A DNA stretch of 64,000 bases from Cellulomonas sp. URHE0023. Lineage in GTDB: Bacteria > Actinomycetota > Actinomycetes > Actinomycetales > Cellulomonadaceae. The notes beneath the pieces were generated by a model. It worked only from the letters and a program-made list of their open reading frames with translations. It did no database searches and was not told where the DNA came from. Position 1 is the stretch's first letter; the number at the start of each line of letters is the position of its first letter. Positions 26,817 to 37,900 of this stretch are shown here, piece by piece. The stretch lies in NCBI RefSeq assembly GCF_000688475.1, contig NZ_JIAN01000010.1, positions 62,001 to 126,000 of the forward strand, in the 5' to 3' direction. The translations under genes were made by a program, and so were the position numbers.

Positions 26817-28616
26817 TTACCGGGTCTGCGAGACCCAGGCGGCGTGCAGTGCGGCGTAGTGCCCCTCGCGGGCGACCAGGTCGTCGTGGTGCCCGGTCTC
26901 GACCACTCGGCCTGCGTCCACGACGACCACCGCGTCCGCCGCCTCCGCGGTGGACAGCCGGTGCGCGATCGTCACGGTGCTCCGGCCCTGCGTCAGGGAC
27001 TCGAGCGCACGGGCGATGCGCACCTCGGTCGCCGGGTCGACCGCCGAGGTCGCCTCGTCGAGGAGCAGCAGGTCCGCGTCCGCGAGGTACGCACGGGCCA
27101 GCGCGACCAGCTGCCGCTCCCCCGCGGACAGCGACTCACCACGCTGGCCGACCTGTGTGCCGAGGCCCGCGGCGAGGTCGTCGACCCAGTCCGCGAGACC
27201 CAACGCGTCGACCGCTTCGCGTACCCGAGCGTCGTCGGGCGCGGCAGCGTGCGCGTCGCCGTCGGGCCGCAGGCCGTACGAGATGTTCTCCGCGAGCGTC
27301 CCGTCGAACAGGAAGCCCTCCTGCGGCACCAGCACGATCCGGCGGCGCAGCTGGTCCACGGGAATGTCGCGCAGGTCGACGCCGTCCAGCAGGACCGCGC
27401 CGGCCGTCGGATCCATGAAGCGGGCGACGAGCTTCGCGATCGTCGTCTTGCCCGAGCCCGTCGCCCCGACGACCGCGACCGACGACCCGGCGGGAACGGA
27501 CACGTCGACGTCGACCAGCACGGCAGGACCGTCCGGGTAGTGGTAAGCCACGTCGCGCAGCTCGAGCGTCGCCGGGCCGCGCGGGCTAGGCACGCCGGCG
27601 GCGCCCGCGTCGACCACCTCGATGGGCGTCTCCAGAACACCGAGCACGCGGCGCCAGCCGGCGACCGCGTTCTGGAGCTCGTTGAGGACCTCCGTCGCCA
27701 TCTGGACGGGCCCGGTGAACAGCTGGACCAGGAAGAGGAACGCGAGCAGCTTGCCGACGGACATCTGGCCGGCGACCCCGAGGTAGGTGCCCACGACGAC
27801 CACCACCGCGAGAACGAGGTTCGCCACGAGGACGCCGCTGGAGAACACCACTCCGACCAGGTTCTGCGCGCGGACCATCGCAGCACGCGTCGCACCGACG
27901 GACGCGTCGATCCGTCGCTGCGTCCGCTCGCCGACACCGTAGGCGCGGATGGTCTCCGCGCCGACGACGGCCTCCGAGATCGCGCCGAGCATCGCGCCCA
28001 CACGCTCGCGCACCACCGTGTACCGGCCGTTGACCCGTTTCTGCAGGGGGCGCAACGCGAGGAACAGCGGAACGAAGCCCGCCCAGACGACCAGCGTGAG
28101 CTGCCAGGAGTAGACCGCCATCAGGATGGTCGCGACGCCGATCTGCAGCACGGAGACGAGCAGCATGATCCCGCCCCACTGCACGAACAGCGAGATGGTG
28201 TCGACGTCCGACGTCACCCGGGAGACCAGCGATCCACGTCGCTCCGTGTTCTGGGTCAGGACGGACAGGTCGTGCACGTGGCGGAACGCCTGCGTCCGCA
28301 GCGAGAGCAGCCCGCTCTCGCTGGACCGGAACAGCCGGACGTTGACGTACCCGGAGCAGACCGCACCGACCAGCAGGCCTGCTGCGGCGACGCTCGTCAG
28401 GACGGCGACCCGACGGACGTCCGGGCCGCCCGGCGCGAGGATCCCGGTGTCCACCGTCTGCTGCACCGCGATCGGGACGAGGACGCGTCCGAACGACGCC
28501 ACGACGGCCAGCAGGAACGTGACCTTCCAGCCGACGACGAGCTGCGGTGAGGCCGACAGCCCTCGCCGGAGCGTCGCGACGACGCCGAGCGAGCTCGCGG
28601 GTGCCATCGCGCTCAT
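26817..28616 (-). CDS. ABC exporter half-transporter, subunit with canonical ATP site residues
   Basis: Membrane-ATPase fusion of 599 aa: six membrane helices (residues about 20-310) then a nucleotide-binding domain. ATG 28616 overlaps the stop of the partner gene (ATGA). Walker A is GATGSGKTT, Walker B is [12 protein letters not shown] with the catalytic Glu, and the switch His is in TIAHRLST. The signature, however, is LSAGERQ instead of LSGGQRQ. With the partner gene this makes an asymmetric heterodimer. Substrate unknown; multidrug, lipid or peptide export are all possible. Confidence 0.9.
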   Translation of the reverse strand: MSAMAPASSLGVVATLRRGLSASPQLVVGWKVTFLLAVVASFGRVLVPIAVQQTVDTGILAPGGPDVRRVAVLTSVAAAGLLVGAVCSGYVNVRLFRSSESGLLSLRTQAFRHVHDLSVLTQNTERRGSLVSRVTSDVDTISLFVQWGGIMLLVSVLQIGVATILMAVYSWQLTLVVWAGFVPLFLALRPLQKRVNGRYTVVRERVGAMLGAISEAVVGAETIRAYGVGERTQRRIDASVGATRAAMVRAQNLVGVVFSSGVLVANLVLAVVVVVGTYLGVAGQMSVGKLLAFLFLVQLFTGPVQMATEVLNELQNAVAGWRRVLGVLETPIEVVDAGAAGVPSPRGPATLELRDVAYHYPDGPAVLVDVDVSVPAGSSVAVVGATGSGKTTIAKLVARFMDPTAGAVLLDGVDLRDIPVDQLRRRIVLVPQEGFLFDGTLAENISYGLRPDGDAHAAAPDDARVREAVDALGLADWVDDLAAGLGTQVGQRGESLSAGERQLVALARAYLADADLLLLDEATSAVDPATEVRIARALESLTQGRSTVTIAHRLSTAEAADAVVVVDAGRVVETGHHDDLVAREGHYAALHAAWVSQTR

Positions 28617-30499
28617 GCGGGGTCCTGCACGAACGAGTCGACGACCTCGTCGAGCGCCAGGGCGTCGGCCGACTCCGCTGCGCGTCGCGCTGACTCCTGC
28701 TCGTAGGCCGTGGCCAGCTCGCGGTACCCGGGATCGCGGGCCAGCAGCTCGTCGTGGGTCCCCCGATCCACCACGCGGCCGCCGGCGACGTGCACGACCT
28801 CGTCGGCGAGGAGGACGGAGGACATCCGGTACGCGACGAGCAGGACCGTCGGGCCACCCTCGCCCCGCAGACCCCGCAGGATCGCCTGCTCGATGCGCGG
28901 GTCGACCGCTGAGGTCGCGTCGTCCAGGACCAGCACGGCGGGCTGCCGCACGAGCGCCCTGGCGAGCGCCAGCCGCTGACGCTGCCCACCGGACAGGTTG
29001 GCGCCGCGCTCCCCCAGCTTCGCGTCCAGGCCTCCCGGCAGCGCACGCACCACGTCGTCGACGCGGGCGACGCTCAGAGCAGCCCACACGGCGTCGTCGT
29101 CCGGGACGCCGTGCTCGGACTCGTCGGCGAGCGTGACGTTGCTGCGCACGCTGTCCTCGAACACGAACGTCGACTGAGCGACGAGTGCGACGTGCCGGGC
29201 AAGGTCAGCTGGTCGCAGGTCACGCACGTCGACCCCGTCGACCCGCACGACGCCCGACGTCGGATCGGTCAACCGGCTGACGAGCGAGACGAGCGTGGTC
29301 TTCCCAGCACCCGTCGGCCCCACGATCGCCACCGTTCGGCCGGGAGAGATGTCCAGGTCGATGTCCTTCAGGAGTGCCAGCTCACCGCCGCCCGGCAGGC
29401 CGACCGTGAGCCCGACGTCGCGCAGCTCGACGCGTGCCCCGCCGCTCGGCGTCCAGGACCGACCACCGGGTGGGAGCTCGCTGCGCGCGTCGAGCACCCG
29501 GGCGATCCTGTCGTAGCCGACCAGCGCGCGAGGCACCTCGCCGAGCACCCAGCCGAAGGCCCGGACAGGGATGGCGAGGAGGGTCAGCAGGTAGGCCGCC
29601 GCGACGACGTCCCCCGTCTGGATGTGCCCGGCGCGGACCTGGACGGTGCCGACGACCAGGACGAGGAGCGTGCCCAGCCCGGGCAGGACGTCGATGACCG
29701 GGTCGAAGAGCGCACGCACGATGCCCACCCGGACGTTGGCGTCCCGCAGCTCCTGCGCCCTCTCGGTGAACCGCGCCTCCTCGCGCCCAGCGGTGCCCAG
29801 CGAGGTCACGAGCACAGCAGCCTCGAAGCTCTCGTGCGCGATGTCCGCGACGTCCGCACGCAGCTGCTGCGCGCGGATGGCCGCCGGCGACATCCGACGC
29901 TGGAAGACCAGGTTCGCGACGACGGCCACGGGCAGCACGACCAGCGCGGCCAGTGCCAGCCAGACGTCCGTCCGGAACAGCGCGACGGTGGCGACCACCA
30001 GCATGACGGCGACACCGAGCGCGAACGGCAAGGGGTTGAAGATGTTGGTCGCGGCCTCGACGTCCGCGCTGGCGTTCGACAGCAGCTGCCCGGTCGGGTG
30101 CTGACGGTGCCAGCTCATCGGCAGGTGCAGGTACTGGCGGGTCACACCCGAGCGGTGGTCCTCCTGGATGAGCGCGAACCCACGGCCGGCGAAGATGCGT
30201 CGCATCGCGACCGTCACGGCGAGCGAGACGGCAACGAGGGCGATCGCGGCTCCTGCGAGCCAGATCCGCCCCTGTGCCTCCTTCGAGCCCGCGATCGCGG
30301 GGACGACGACCTCGTCCGTGATCGTGCCGAGCACTCGGCTGACTCCCACGGTCAGCACACCGAACACCGCCGACGTGCCTACGGCGGTCACGTAGGTGCC
30401 CTTGTGCGCGCACATGCCTCGCCAGATGAGCTGCGTCGCACGGCGAGGAACGGACCCGGTCAGCGTCGTCGGTCGCGGTGGCTGGGCTCGCGTGGGCAC
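28613..30499 (-). CDS. ABC exporter half-transporter, subunit with degenerate ATP site residues
   Basis: Membrane-ATPase fusion of 628 aa. GTG 30499 is preferred because GGAAGG precedes it at good spacing; an ATG at 30514 lacks one. Walker A GPTGAGKTT and signature LSGGQRQRLALARAL are normal, but Walker B reads VLVLDDATSAVD (Asp for the catalytic Glu) and the switch region reads LLVAYRMSSV (Tyr for His). Together with the altered signature in the partner, one of the two ATP sites of the dimer should be inactive, as in BmrCD/TM287-288-type exporters. A C-terminal acidic helix follows the ATPase domain. Confidence 0.9.
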   Translation of the reverse strand: MPTRAQPPRPTTLTGSVPRRATQLIWRGMCAHKGTYVTAVGTSAVFGVLTVGVSRVLGTITDEVVVPAIAGSKEAQGRIWLAGAAIALVAVSLAVTVAMRRIFAGRGFALIQEDHRSGVTRQYLHLPMSWHRQHPTGQLLSNASADVEAATNIFNPLPFALGVAVMLVVATVALFRTDVWLALAALVVLPVAVVANLVFQRRMSPAAIRAQQLRADVADIAHESFEAAVLVTSLGTAGREEARFTERAQELRDANVRVGIVRALFDPVIDVLPGLGTLLVLVVGTVQVRAGHIQTGDVVAAAYLLTLLAIPVRAFGWVLGEVPRALVGYDRIARVLDARSELPPGGRSWTPSGGARVELRDVGLTVGLPGGGELALLKDIDLDISPGRTVAIVGPTGAGKTTLVSLVSRLTDPTSGVVRVDGVDVRDLRPADLARHVALVAQSTFVFEDSVRSNVTLADESEHGVPDDDAVWAALSVARVDDVVRALPGGLDAKLGERGANLSGGQRQRLALARALVRQPAVLVLDDATSAVDPRIEQAILRGLRGEGGPTVLLVAYRMSSVLLADEVVHVAGGRVVDRGTHDELLARDPGYRELATAYEQESARRAAESADALALDEVVDSFVQDPA

Positions 30500-30614
30500 G
30501 ACACAACCTTCCATGGTGCACCGGGGGGTTACCAGCAAGTTTCGCACCCGCCAGGACCGGTCGCCCGCGGCGCGGACACCGCGCGCCTCGTGCTGAGGCG
30601 GCCCTGCGTCCGGA

Positions 30615-31508
30615 TCAGCCGGCGGAAGCGCCCGCCGACGGGTGTCCTGTGTCGAGGATGTCGACCACGTACACCACCGTCTGCCCGGCCATCTCCTCGC
30701 TCTGGGTGATCCCCAGCGCGTAGGTCGGCGGCACCACGAGCATCACCTGGCTGCCGACCGGCTGGTCGACCAGCCCCTCGGACCAGGCCTGCACGTCCTG
30801 CAGGGAGAACGACACCGGCAGTCCGGTCCGCGACCACGTCGAGTCGAACGACTCCCCCGACGTCCATGAGAAACCTGTGTACTGGACGGTCACCATGTCG
30901 TTCGCCTGGACCTGCTCACCGGTACCCCGGATGAGCGGCTGCGCGACGAGCGCCCCAGGAGGCTCCGTACCCGTCGGGGCGATGCTCGGTGCGCCCGAGG
31001 GGTCGAGGGTCACGACGGGAAGGTCGGCGCGCACCGGGGCGGGCTCGCCCGATGCGCGGGTCGGCAGCACGTCGATCACGGTGACGGTCGGGTAGTCCGT
31101 GGCTCCGGTGCCGCTGCCTGGGCTGATCTGGAGCAACCGGGCTCCCACCTTCTGGCCCTGCAGGGTGTTGTACAGGTCCTTGCCCAGGTCGACCTCGGTG
31201 AGCAGCAGCGCCGTGGGCTTCGTGCTGAAGGACTCCTTGACCAGCGACGCGTCGGAGGCGTCCTCGAGCCAGAAGTCGATGAGCACGGCCTGCCCGTCGA
31301 CGAGCGACGGTCCGTCGCCCGGCCAGATCTGCTCCGTGTGCGTCGACGTGACGTCCAACGGGGTGAGGTACGTGATCGTCGGCGCTTCGCCCGGCTCCCC
31401 GGTCACGTTGACGTCAGGGACGAGCGAGTCCTGGGGGCTGCACCCTGCGAGTCCGACGAGCGTCAGCGCCAGTGCCGCAGCCGCCGCCAGGGCACGCAGT
31501 CGTCGCAC
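30615..31508 (-). CDS. FKBP-type peptidyl-prolyl isomerase lipoprotein
   Basis: Secreted, lipid-anchored folding factor of 297 aa. GTG 31508 has GAGGAGG seven bases upstream, giving a short signal peptide with lipobox LAGC. The C-terminal FKBP domain begins near GTGEQVQANDMVTVQYTGFS and includes GESFDSTWSR and LPVSFSLQDV, ending VVYVVDILD. The middle part (GDGPSLVDGQAVLIDFWLED onward) looks like a diverged first FKBP-like domain. It lies 141 bases after pafA in the same direction, as in other actinobacteria, and probably has its own promoter. Confidence 0.88.
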   Translation of the reverse strand: MRRLRALAAAAALALTLVGLAGCSPQDSLVPDVNVTGEPGEAPTITYLTPLDVTSTHTEQIWPGDGPSLVDGQAVLIDFWLEDASDASLVKESFSTKPTALLLTEVDLGKDLYNTLQGQKVGARLLQISPGSGTGATDYPTVTVIDVLPTRASGEPAPVRADLPVVTLDPSGAPSIAPTGTEPPGALVAQPLIRGTGEQVQANDMVTVQYTGFSWTSGESFDSTWSRTGLPVSFSLQDVQAWSEGLVDQPVGSQVMLVVPPTYALGITQSEEMAGQTVVYVVDILDTGHPSAGASAG

Positions 31509-31583
31509 GTGTTTCCTCCTCGTGGTCGCAGCCCGCGGCGCGGACACGGCGTCGACCGGGACCACCGGACGACGCACCGGGAC

Positions 31584-31589
31584 ACTGTA
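31584..31589 (-). promoter_or_regulatory. Candidate -10 box for the FKBP gene
   Basis: TACAGT in minus orientation, about 75 bases before the GTG. A small hairpin (GCAGCC/GGCTGC at 31625-31641) lies between it and the pafA stop and could separate the two transcripts. Confidence 0.35.
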
Positions 31590-31649
31590 CGGTCCCGACC
31601 TGGGGCTCGAGGACTCCGTGCCGAGCAGCCACCGAGGCTGCCCGCACGC

Positions 31650-33011
31650 TCACATCGACTCGATGAGCCGGTCCACCCGCTCGTCGACACTGCGGAAGGG
31701 GTCCTTGCACAGGACCGTGCGCTGGGCCTGGTCGTTGAGCTTGAGGTGCACCCAGTCCACGGTGTAGTCACGCCGTGCGTCCTGCGCGGCGCGGACGAAG
31801 TCACCGCGCAGCTTGGCGCGCGTGGTCTGGGGCGGGACCGCGGTGGCCTCGAAGATCTCCAGGTCGGTGGTGACGCGCTCGACCATCCCGCGGGCCGCGA
31901 GCAGGTTGTACAGCCCTTCGGTCCGGGAGATGTCGTGGTAGGCCAGGTCGAGACGCTGCACGCGGACGTCCGACAGCTCGAGGTTGTGCTTGGCCCGGTA
32001 GCGCTCGATCAGCTTGTACTTGATCACCCAGTCGAGCTCCCGGTCCACGAGCGACAGGTCACCGGTGCGCAGCGCACGCAGCCCGCGCTCCCACAGGTCC
32101 AGAACCTGCTTGTTCTCGGGCGTCGGTCCCCCCTCGGAGGCCAGGAAGTCGCCGACGCGCGTCAGGTACTCCTCCTGCAGGTCGACGGCCGTGACCGTCC
32201 GCCCGTTGGCCATCGTGATCGGGTGCATCCCGGTCATGTCGTGGCTGATCTCGCGGATCGCGCGGATCGGGTTCTCGAGGGCCATGTCACGCATCGGAGC
32301 GCCGGCCTCGATCATGCGCAGCAGCAGGTCGGTCGTCCCCACCTTGAGCATGGTCGTCGTCTCGGACATGGACGAGTCGCCCACGATCACGTGTAGACGG
32401 CGGTAGTGCTCGGCGTCGGCGTGCGGCTCGTCGCGCGTGTTGATGATCGGACGCGACCGCGTCGTGGCGCTGCTCACGGCCTCCCAGATGTGGTCGGCGC
32501 GCTGCGAGAGGCAGTAGACGGCACCTCGGGGCGTCGCGAGGACCTTGCCCGCGCCCGTGAGGATCTGCCGCGTGATGAGGAACGGCACCAGAACGTCCGA
32601 GAGGCGCGAGAAGTCTCCCTGGCGCCGGACCAGATAGTTCTCGTGGCAGCCGTAGGAGTTCCCGGCAGAGTCGGTGTTGTTCTTGAAGAGGTGGATCTTG
32701 CCCGGAAGGCCTTCGTGCTCCAGCCGCTGCTGCGCGTCCGCCACGAGACCCTCGAGGATCCGCTCACCCGCCCTGTCGTGGGTGACCAGCTGCCGCACGT
32801 CGTCGCACTCCGCCGTGGCGTACTCGGGGTGCGACCCGACGTCGAGGTAGAGCCGCGAACCGTTGCGCAGGAACACGTTGGACGAGCGCCCCCACGCGAC
32901 GACCTTGCGGAAGAGGTACCGCGCGACCTCGTCGGCCGACAGCCCCCGCCCGTCCTGAGCCGCGCACGTCACGCCGTACTCGGTCTCCAGACCGAAGATC
33001 CGCCTGTCCAT
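31650..33011 (-). CDS. pafA: Pup--protein ligase
   Basis: Attaches the C-terminal Glu of deamidated Pup to lysines of target proteins (pupylation), using ATP; 453 aa. The ATG at 33011 is chosen: it is seven bases from GGAGG and yields the canonical [13 protein letters not shown]; an ATG two codons earlier sits only one base from the ribosome site. Carboxylate-amine ligase motifs: [33 protein letters not shown] and [12 protein letters not shown]. It follows prcA by 30 bases, so the pup-prcB-prcA-pafA operon is complete. Confidence 0.97.
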   Translation of the reverse strand: MDRRIFGLETEYGVTCAAQDGRGLSADEVARYLFRKVVAWGRSSNVFLRNGSRLYLDVGSHPEYATAECDDVRQLVTHDRAGERILEGLVADAQQRLEHEGLPGKIHLFKNNTDSAGNSYGCHENYLVRRQGDFSRLSDVLVPFLITRQILTGAGKVLATPRGAVYCLSQRADHIWEAVSSATTRSRPIINTRDEPHADAEHYRRLHVIVGDSSMSETTTMLKVGTTDLLLRMIEAGAPMRDMALENPIRAIREISHDMTGMHPITMANGRTVTAVDLQEEYLTRVGDFLASEGGPTPENKQVLDLWERGLRALRTGDLSLVDRELDWVIKYKLIERYRAKHNLELSDVRVQRLDLAYHDISRTEGLYNLLAARGMVERVTTDLEIFEATAVPPQTTRAKLRGDFVRAAQDARRDYTVDWVHLKLNDQAQRTVLCKDPFRSVDERVDRLIESM

Positions 33012-33041
33012 CGCCATCCCTCCTTCGTGTGGTGCACGCCG

Positions 33042-33737
33042 TCAGTCGAGCAGGTCCTCCAGCAGGGCGCCGGCCAACCGACGGAACGTCCGGCGCGGTC
33101 GCGTCCGGTCCAGCACGGCCACCTCGAGCTGTGCGGCCGGGATCGCCCGCTGCTCACCGCCGTCCTCCGCCGGCGACCCGAGCGCCCCGACGGCCAGAGC
33201 GAGAACCTCGGGCAGGGTCATTCCTGCGTGCCAGCCGTCGGACACGACAGAGCCGAGACGTTCGGCCTGCCCGCCCATGACCACGAAGCCGTGCTCGTCG
33301 GTCACCGAGCCGTCGTAGGCGAGGCGGTAGATCTGGTCGCCCGACGCCTCGCGTCCGACCTCGGCCACGACGATCTCCACCTCGAGCGGCTTGGACTCCG
33401 TCGTGAACACCGTGCCGAGCGTCTGGGCGTACGCGTTGGCGAGGCCGCGCACGCTGACGTCCTCGCGGTCGTAGGAGTACCCCCGCAGGTCGGCGTAGCG
33501 GACACCGGCCACGCGCAGGTTCTCGAACTCGTTGTACTTGCCGACGGCTGCGAAACCGATCCGGTCGTAGATCTCGGAGATCTTGTGCAGCGCCCGTGAG
33601 GCGTTCTCGGTGGCGAACGCGATGCCGTCGTCGTACTGCAGCACGACGACCGAACGGCCCCGCGCGATGCCCTTGCGCGCGTAGTCGGCGCGGTCCTTCA
33701 TCAGCTGCTCGGGCGACACGTAGAAAGGCATGCTCAT
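33042..33737 (-). CDS. prcA: 20S proteasome alpha subunit
   Basis: Forms the outer rings and gate of the 20S core; 231 aa. ATG 33737 overlaps the prcB stop (ATGA) with GGAGG upstream. The N-terminus [20 protein letters not shown] is the conserved actinobacterial gating segment. Unlike PrcB it has no propeptide or catalytic Thr. [20 protein letters not shown] is a conserved stretch. Confidence 0.97.
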   Translation of the reverse strand: MSMPFYVSPEQLMKDRADYARKGIARGRSVVVLQYDDGIAFATENASRALHKISEIYDRIGFAAVGKYNEFENLRVAGVRYADLRGYSYDREDVSVRGLANAYAQTLGTVFTTESKPLEVEIVVAEVGREASGDQIYRLAYDGSVTDEHGFVVMGGQAERLGSVVSDGWHAGMTLPEVLALAVGALGSPAEDGGEQRAIPAAQLEVAVLDRTRPRRTFRRLAGALLEDLLD

Positions 33738-34570
33738 CGCTGGCCACCTCCCCGCGCCCGGTGGGCACCCCGCCGCTGCTCCTCGACCTGCTCGACGATC
33801 GCCGCGAGCTGGTCGTCCGGCGCGCGCAGGTAGCCCGCTTCGGTGACGGTCGCGACAACCGGCCAGATACCCCGCGTCCGGTCCGGGCCGCCCGTGGCCG
33901 AGTCGTCGTCGGCCGCGTCCCACAGCGCCTCGACCGCCACGCGCACCGAGCTCTCAGCGTCCAGGTCGTGCTTCCACAGCTTCTTCAACGACCCGCGCGC
34001 GAACACGGAGCCCGACCCCACCGCGTGATGGTCGTGCTCCTCGTAGCGACCGCCCGTGACGTCGTAGGAGAAGATCCGGCCGGCGCGCCTGTCGAGGTCG
34101 TACCCGCCGAACAGCGGCACCACGGCCAGGCCCTGCATCGCGAGCCCGAGATTCCCCCGGATCATCGTCGCCAGCCGGTTCGCCTTTCCGTCGAGCGACA
34201 GCAGCGAGCCCTCGATCTTCTCGTAGTGCTCGAGCTCGAGCTGGAACAGCCGGACCAGCTCGATCGCCAGGCCGGCGGTGCCCGCGATGCCGACCGCCGA
34301 GTACTCGTCAGCCGGGAACACCTTCTCGATGTCCCGGCTCGCGATCATCGAGCCCATCGTGGCGCGACGGTCGCCCGCCATGACGATGCCGCCGTCGAAC
34401 GCGAGCGACACGATCGTGGTGCCGTGTGGTGCCTGCAGCTCGCCGGCCGGTCGGTTGCCCGGGAGCAGGTGCGGCGCGTGGCTGGACAAGAACTCCACGA
34501 ACGACGACGAGCCGGGCGTCGTGAACGCGTGCGGCAGCCGCCCGGAGGCGGACGTGTCGTACCGGTTCAC
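33734..34570 (-). CDS. prcB: 20S proteasome beta subunit
   Basis: Catalytic subunit of the 20S core; 278 aa. GTG 34570 overlaps the pup stop (GTGA). A propeptide of about 50 residues precedes the processing site in [14 protein letters not shown]; the Thr after Gly becomes the N-terminal nucleophile. [15 protein letters not shown] and the GSGS motif of the mature subunit are present. The C-terminal tail is Gln/Arg/Gly-rich. Confidence 0.97.
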   Translation of the reverse strand: MNRYDTSASGRLPHAFTTPGSSSFVEFLSSHAPHLLPGNRPAGELQAPHGTTIVSLAFDGGIVMAGDRRATMGSMIASRDIEKVFPADEYSAVGIAGTAGLAIELVRLFQLELEHYEKIEGSLLSLDGKANRLATMIRGNLGLAMQGLAVVPLFGGYDLDRRAGRIFSYDVTGGRYEEHDHHAVGSGSVFARGSLKKLWKHDLDAESSVRVAVEALWDAADDDSATGGPDRTRGIWPVVATVTEAGYLRAPDDQLAAIVEQVEEQRRGAHRARGGGQR

Positions 34571-34764
34571 TGGCCGCCCTTCTGGACGAACCCGCGGACG
34601 AACTGCTCGGCGTTGGACTCGAGGACGTCGTCGATCTCGTCGAGCAGGGCGTCGACATCGGCGTCACGGGACTGCGCGCTGGCGCTGGCAGGCGCCGGGG
34701 TGTCCGGCCCGTCGTCCGGCTCCTCGTCCTCGCGACGTGGGCGTACGTGTTCCTGACCAGCCAT
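34567..34764 (-). CDS. pup: Prokaryotic ubiquitin-like protein Pup
   Basis: Protein tag of 65 aa marking substrates for the proteasome. Disordered, acidic N-terminal half; the C-terminal helix [20 protein letters not shown] binds the Mpa coiled coils; the end is VQKGGQ, so the final Gln must be deamidated by Dop before ligation by PafA. ATG 34764 has GGGAGG upstream. Confidence 0.97.
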   Translation of the reverse strand: MAGQEHVRPRREDEEPDDGPDTPAPASASAQSRDADVDALLDEIDDVLESNAEQFVRGFVQKGGQ

Positions 34765-34803
34765 CGTGGGCCTCCCGGTGTGCCAGCTGACGCGTTCAGC
34801 TCC

Positions 34804-34809
34804 ACCCTA
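34804..34809 (-). promoter_or_regulatory. -10 box for the pup-prcB-prcA-pafA operon
   Basis: TAGGGT in minus orientation, about 40 bases before the pup ATG, leaving room for a short leader with the ribosome site. Confidence 0.45.
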
Positions 34810-34930
34810 GGCCCATCATCGGACGCACCTGGCTCCGGCGCTCGGCAGGCGGACGGCTGGATGGGCGAACGTTGTGCACAGTCGGGCCGATGCCGCGTCG
34901 CGGGGCCATCCGTACTGACACGATCTCCCG

Positions 34931-37900
34931 ATGACGGACCCGGAGATCCACCTGACGCCCGCCCTGGCTCATGCACGGCGTCTGCTCCTCGACGCCAGAC
35001 TCTGCCCTGGCTGCGACAGCACCATCGCCGGACCCACGTGCGGAACGTGCCGGCTCGAGCTGTCGGGCGACCGCGGAGCGCGACTCTGGCGGTCGTCGCT
35101 GGACGCCGTCGCCGCACTCGAGGCCCGTGCCGTGCTGGTGGCCGACCTCCGCGCCGCTCAGGCCGTGTCAGCACCCCGTGCCGCGACCGTCGTGCCGACT
35201 CCGCCCGACCGGCCGACACCCGTCTCGCTCCCCGCCTTCGCAGCTGCGCAGCCCGCCCACGCCGCCGGTGTACCCGTCCCACGCCCTCCGGCACGACCGT
35301 TCAGCGGGCCGCCACGGACCTCCGCTCCGCCCTCGGCGCCGTGGCGGGTGCAGACGGTGCTCCAGGTCCTGGGAGTCGCTCTGCTCGCCATGGCGAGCCT
35401 CGTGTTCCTCGTCTTCAGCTGGGACGTGATGAACGTGAGCCAGCGAGGTGCGGTCATCGGCCTCGGGACGGTCGTCGTGCTCGTGCTGGCGGTGTGGCTC
35501 AACCGGCGCGGCCTCGGTGCGTCGGCCCAGGCGGTCGGCGTCCTCGGCTCGGTGCTCGTGGTGCTCGACGCCTGGGCGGTCTACGCGATCGGCGTCCTCC
35601 CGGACGTCGACCCCGCGGCGTACGCAGCCGTCGCCTGTCTCGTCTGCGCGACCGGCCTCGCAGCGTACGGCTGGGCGACGGGGATCCGGTCGGGGACCGT
35701 CGGCGCGAGCCTCCTGCTCCCCCTCGCACCCGTGATGGTGCTCGTGCACGCGCAGAGTGCCGCCCAGGGTGGAGTGATCCTGCTCACCGCGACCGTCCTC
35801 GCCACCGTGCGCTTCGTGCCCGCGCTGACGCCGCTCAGGGCCGAGCGCACGCTGCTCTGCGTCGCGGCGACGTCCGGCGTCGTCACCGGCTGGATCGCGG
35901 CGCTCATCGGGGTCGCCTCGGACGGCGAGGCGTGGCCCCCCATCGGCGTCCTCGGAGCCGCGGCGGTGCTGGCGGTGCTGCAGGCCGTACTCGCGGCACG
36001 GGCAGCCGGCTCGGCCGGACGGCCCGCCAGGGCTGGTCGCGCCTGGGCCGCAGCTGCCGGCATCGCCGCCGTCTCGGCCGCGACGGCAGCGTCGGTCGAG
36101 CTCGACCTTGCCGGAACGGCGCTGCCGGCGCTGCTGGCCGTCGCACTCGTCGCAGCGCTGCCCCGTTGGCCGGTGACCCGGCCCGGACGTGGGCTCCTGC
36201 GCGCATGCGCTGACGGTGCGACGATCGCGACGCTCGCGGTCGGTGCACCGAGCGTGGTGCTCGCGCTGACGGCCGGGACGGACGTCGTCGCAGGGCTCGA
36301 CGGCCTCGACCGGTCGGCGGCCGTCGAGCAGGTCGTCGGGTCAGCGGCTCTCGTCCTCATGCTCGTCGCCGACGCGATGTGGCGCGGTGGCCGGGCAGCG
36401 GCGGCGGCTCGCCATGCGTCGGCGGTGCTGACGATCGAGGTCGTGCTCGTCTCCGCCGCGCTCGTCGGTGCAGAGCGCGCGACGATCACCCTCCTCGCAG
36501 CGGGTGTCGTCGCGACGGTGGTCGGGCTGCTGCGGATCGGTTGGCTGCGCTGGTACGTCCGTGCCGGCGCGGCGCTCGGCGTGGCCGGTGCGCTCGCCGC
36601 GAGCCTCGGTGAGCCGTGGTGGACCGGCCTGGCCCTGGCTGCGTGTGCAGCGTTCGCGTTGTCCGCCCGCTGGTGGACCGACGCGGATCCTGCGCGTGCC
36701 AGCTCGACCTTCGCGACCGCGGTCCTCGCCTGGGCTGCGGTCGCCCAGCTGCTGTTCGCGGGTGACGTGGCGGCACCGGTGATTGTGGCCGCAGCGGTCG
36801 CCGTAGCGGTTCTCACGACGACGGCTCTCGGCCTGGCGCGGAGCGACGGGGACCGGCACGCGGCGCTCGCCGTGGCTGCCCTGGTCGGTGCGGGCTGCTG
36901 GGTGACCGGCGTCTCGCCCACGCCGGCGGTCGTCGGCCCGACCGTGGTGCTCGGAGCCGTGGTCGCCGCGGCGGTGCTGGCCGTCGCCGTCTGGGGGCAG
37001 GGTCGCCTCGTCGGGCCGGTCGTCGTCGTCGCCACCGCAGCCGTCGCCCCGGTGACGGCGCTCGCACTGGTCACCGCCCAGGCGCTCACGGGACAGCCGC
37101 CGGTGGTGGTCGCCTGCCTCCTGACCGTCGTCATCGGTGGAGCGGCAGCGGTGGCTGCTGGGGCGCTACCGCCGACCGTGGCCGACCGACGCATCCCCGT
37201 GGAAGCCGTGGGGTGGCTCGTGGTCGCCGCCGGGATCCTCGCCTCGGGCGCGCAGGGCGTCTCCACTGCCGCACTGGGCTTGGTGCTGGCCTCGGTCGTC
37301 GCCGCCGCGTGTGCGGCCCGGCGGGACCGGCGGGTCGAGCTCTGGGTGGCCCTCGGGCTGCTGGTCGCGGCATCGTGGTGCGCGCTCGTGATCAGGGATG
37401 TCGGCGTGCCCGAGGCGTACCTCGCCCCGCTCGGGGTGGTCCTGGTCGGGGTCGGCCTCGTGCGCTGGCGTTCGGGCGGTGCTGCGGCTGCCGAGCTGCT
37501 CGGCTGCGGGCTCGCCCTCGCGACCGTGCCGACCTCCGTGATCGCCGACCCACTGGTCGTAGGTGCGCTGGCTCTCGACCGGGCGGTTCTCGCGACCGCA
37601 TCGTCCGCCGTGCTGGTGCTGGCCGCCTCCCTCGTCGTTCGCCGAGGTCATGCGCCCCCCACGGTGGGCCACGACCCCGTGCTGGCCCTCGCTGCGGTCG
37701 GGGGCGCTCTCGCGCTGCTCGGCCCGGCCCGCCGCGCCGTCATGATCACCGTCGAGAGCTGGACCGAGCCTCAGGGGTCCGTCGAGCTGTGGGCCCTTCC
37801 CGCCGCCATGCTGCTCGCCGGCGCGTGCACCACGTGGCTGCTGGCTCGGCCGGGACGCGACGCACACCTGCGACGGGCAGCCCCGTGGGCCGTGCTTGCG

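Noticed and set aside
35581-37266. A 561-codon minus-strand frame inside the large membrane-protein gene
   Set aside because: Low-complexity Thr/Ala/Arg composition from antisense reading of hydrophobic codons; no recognisable protein.
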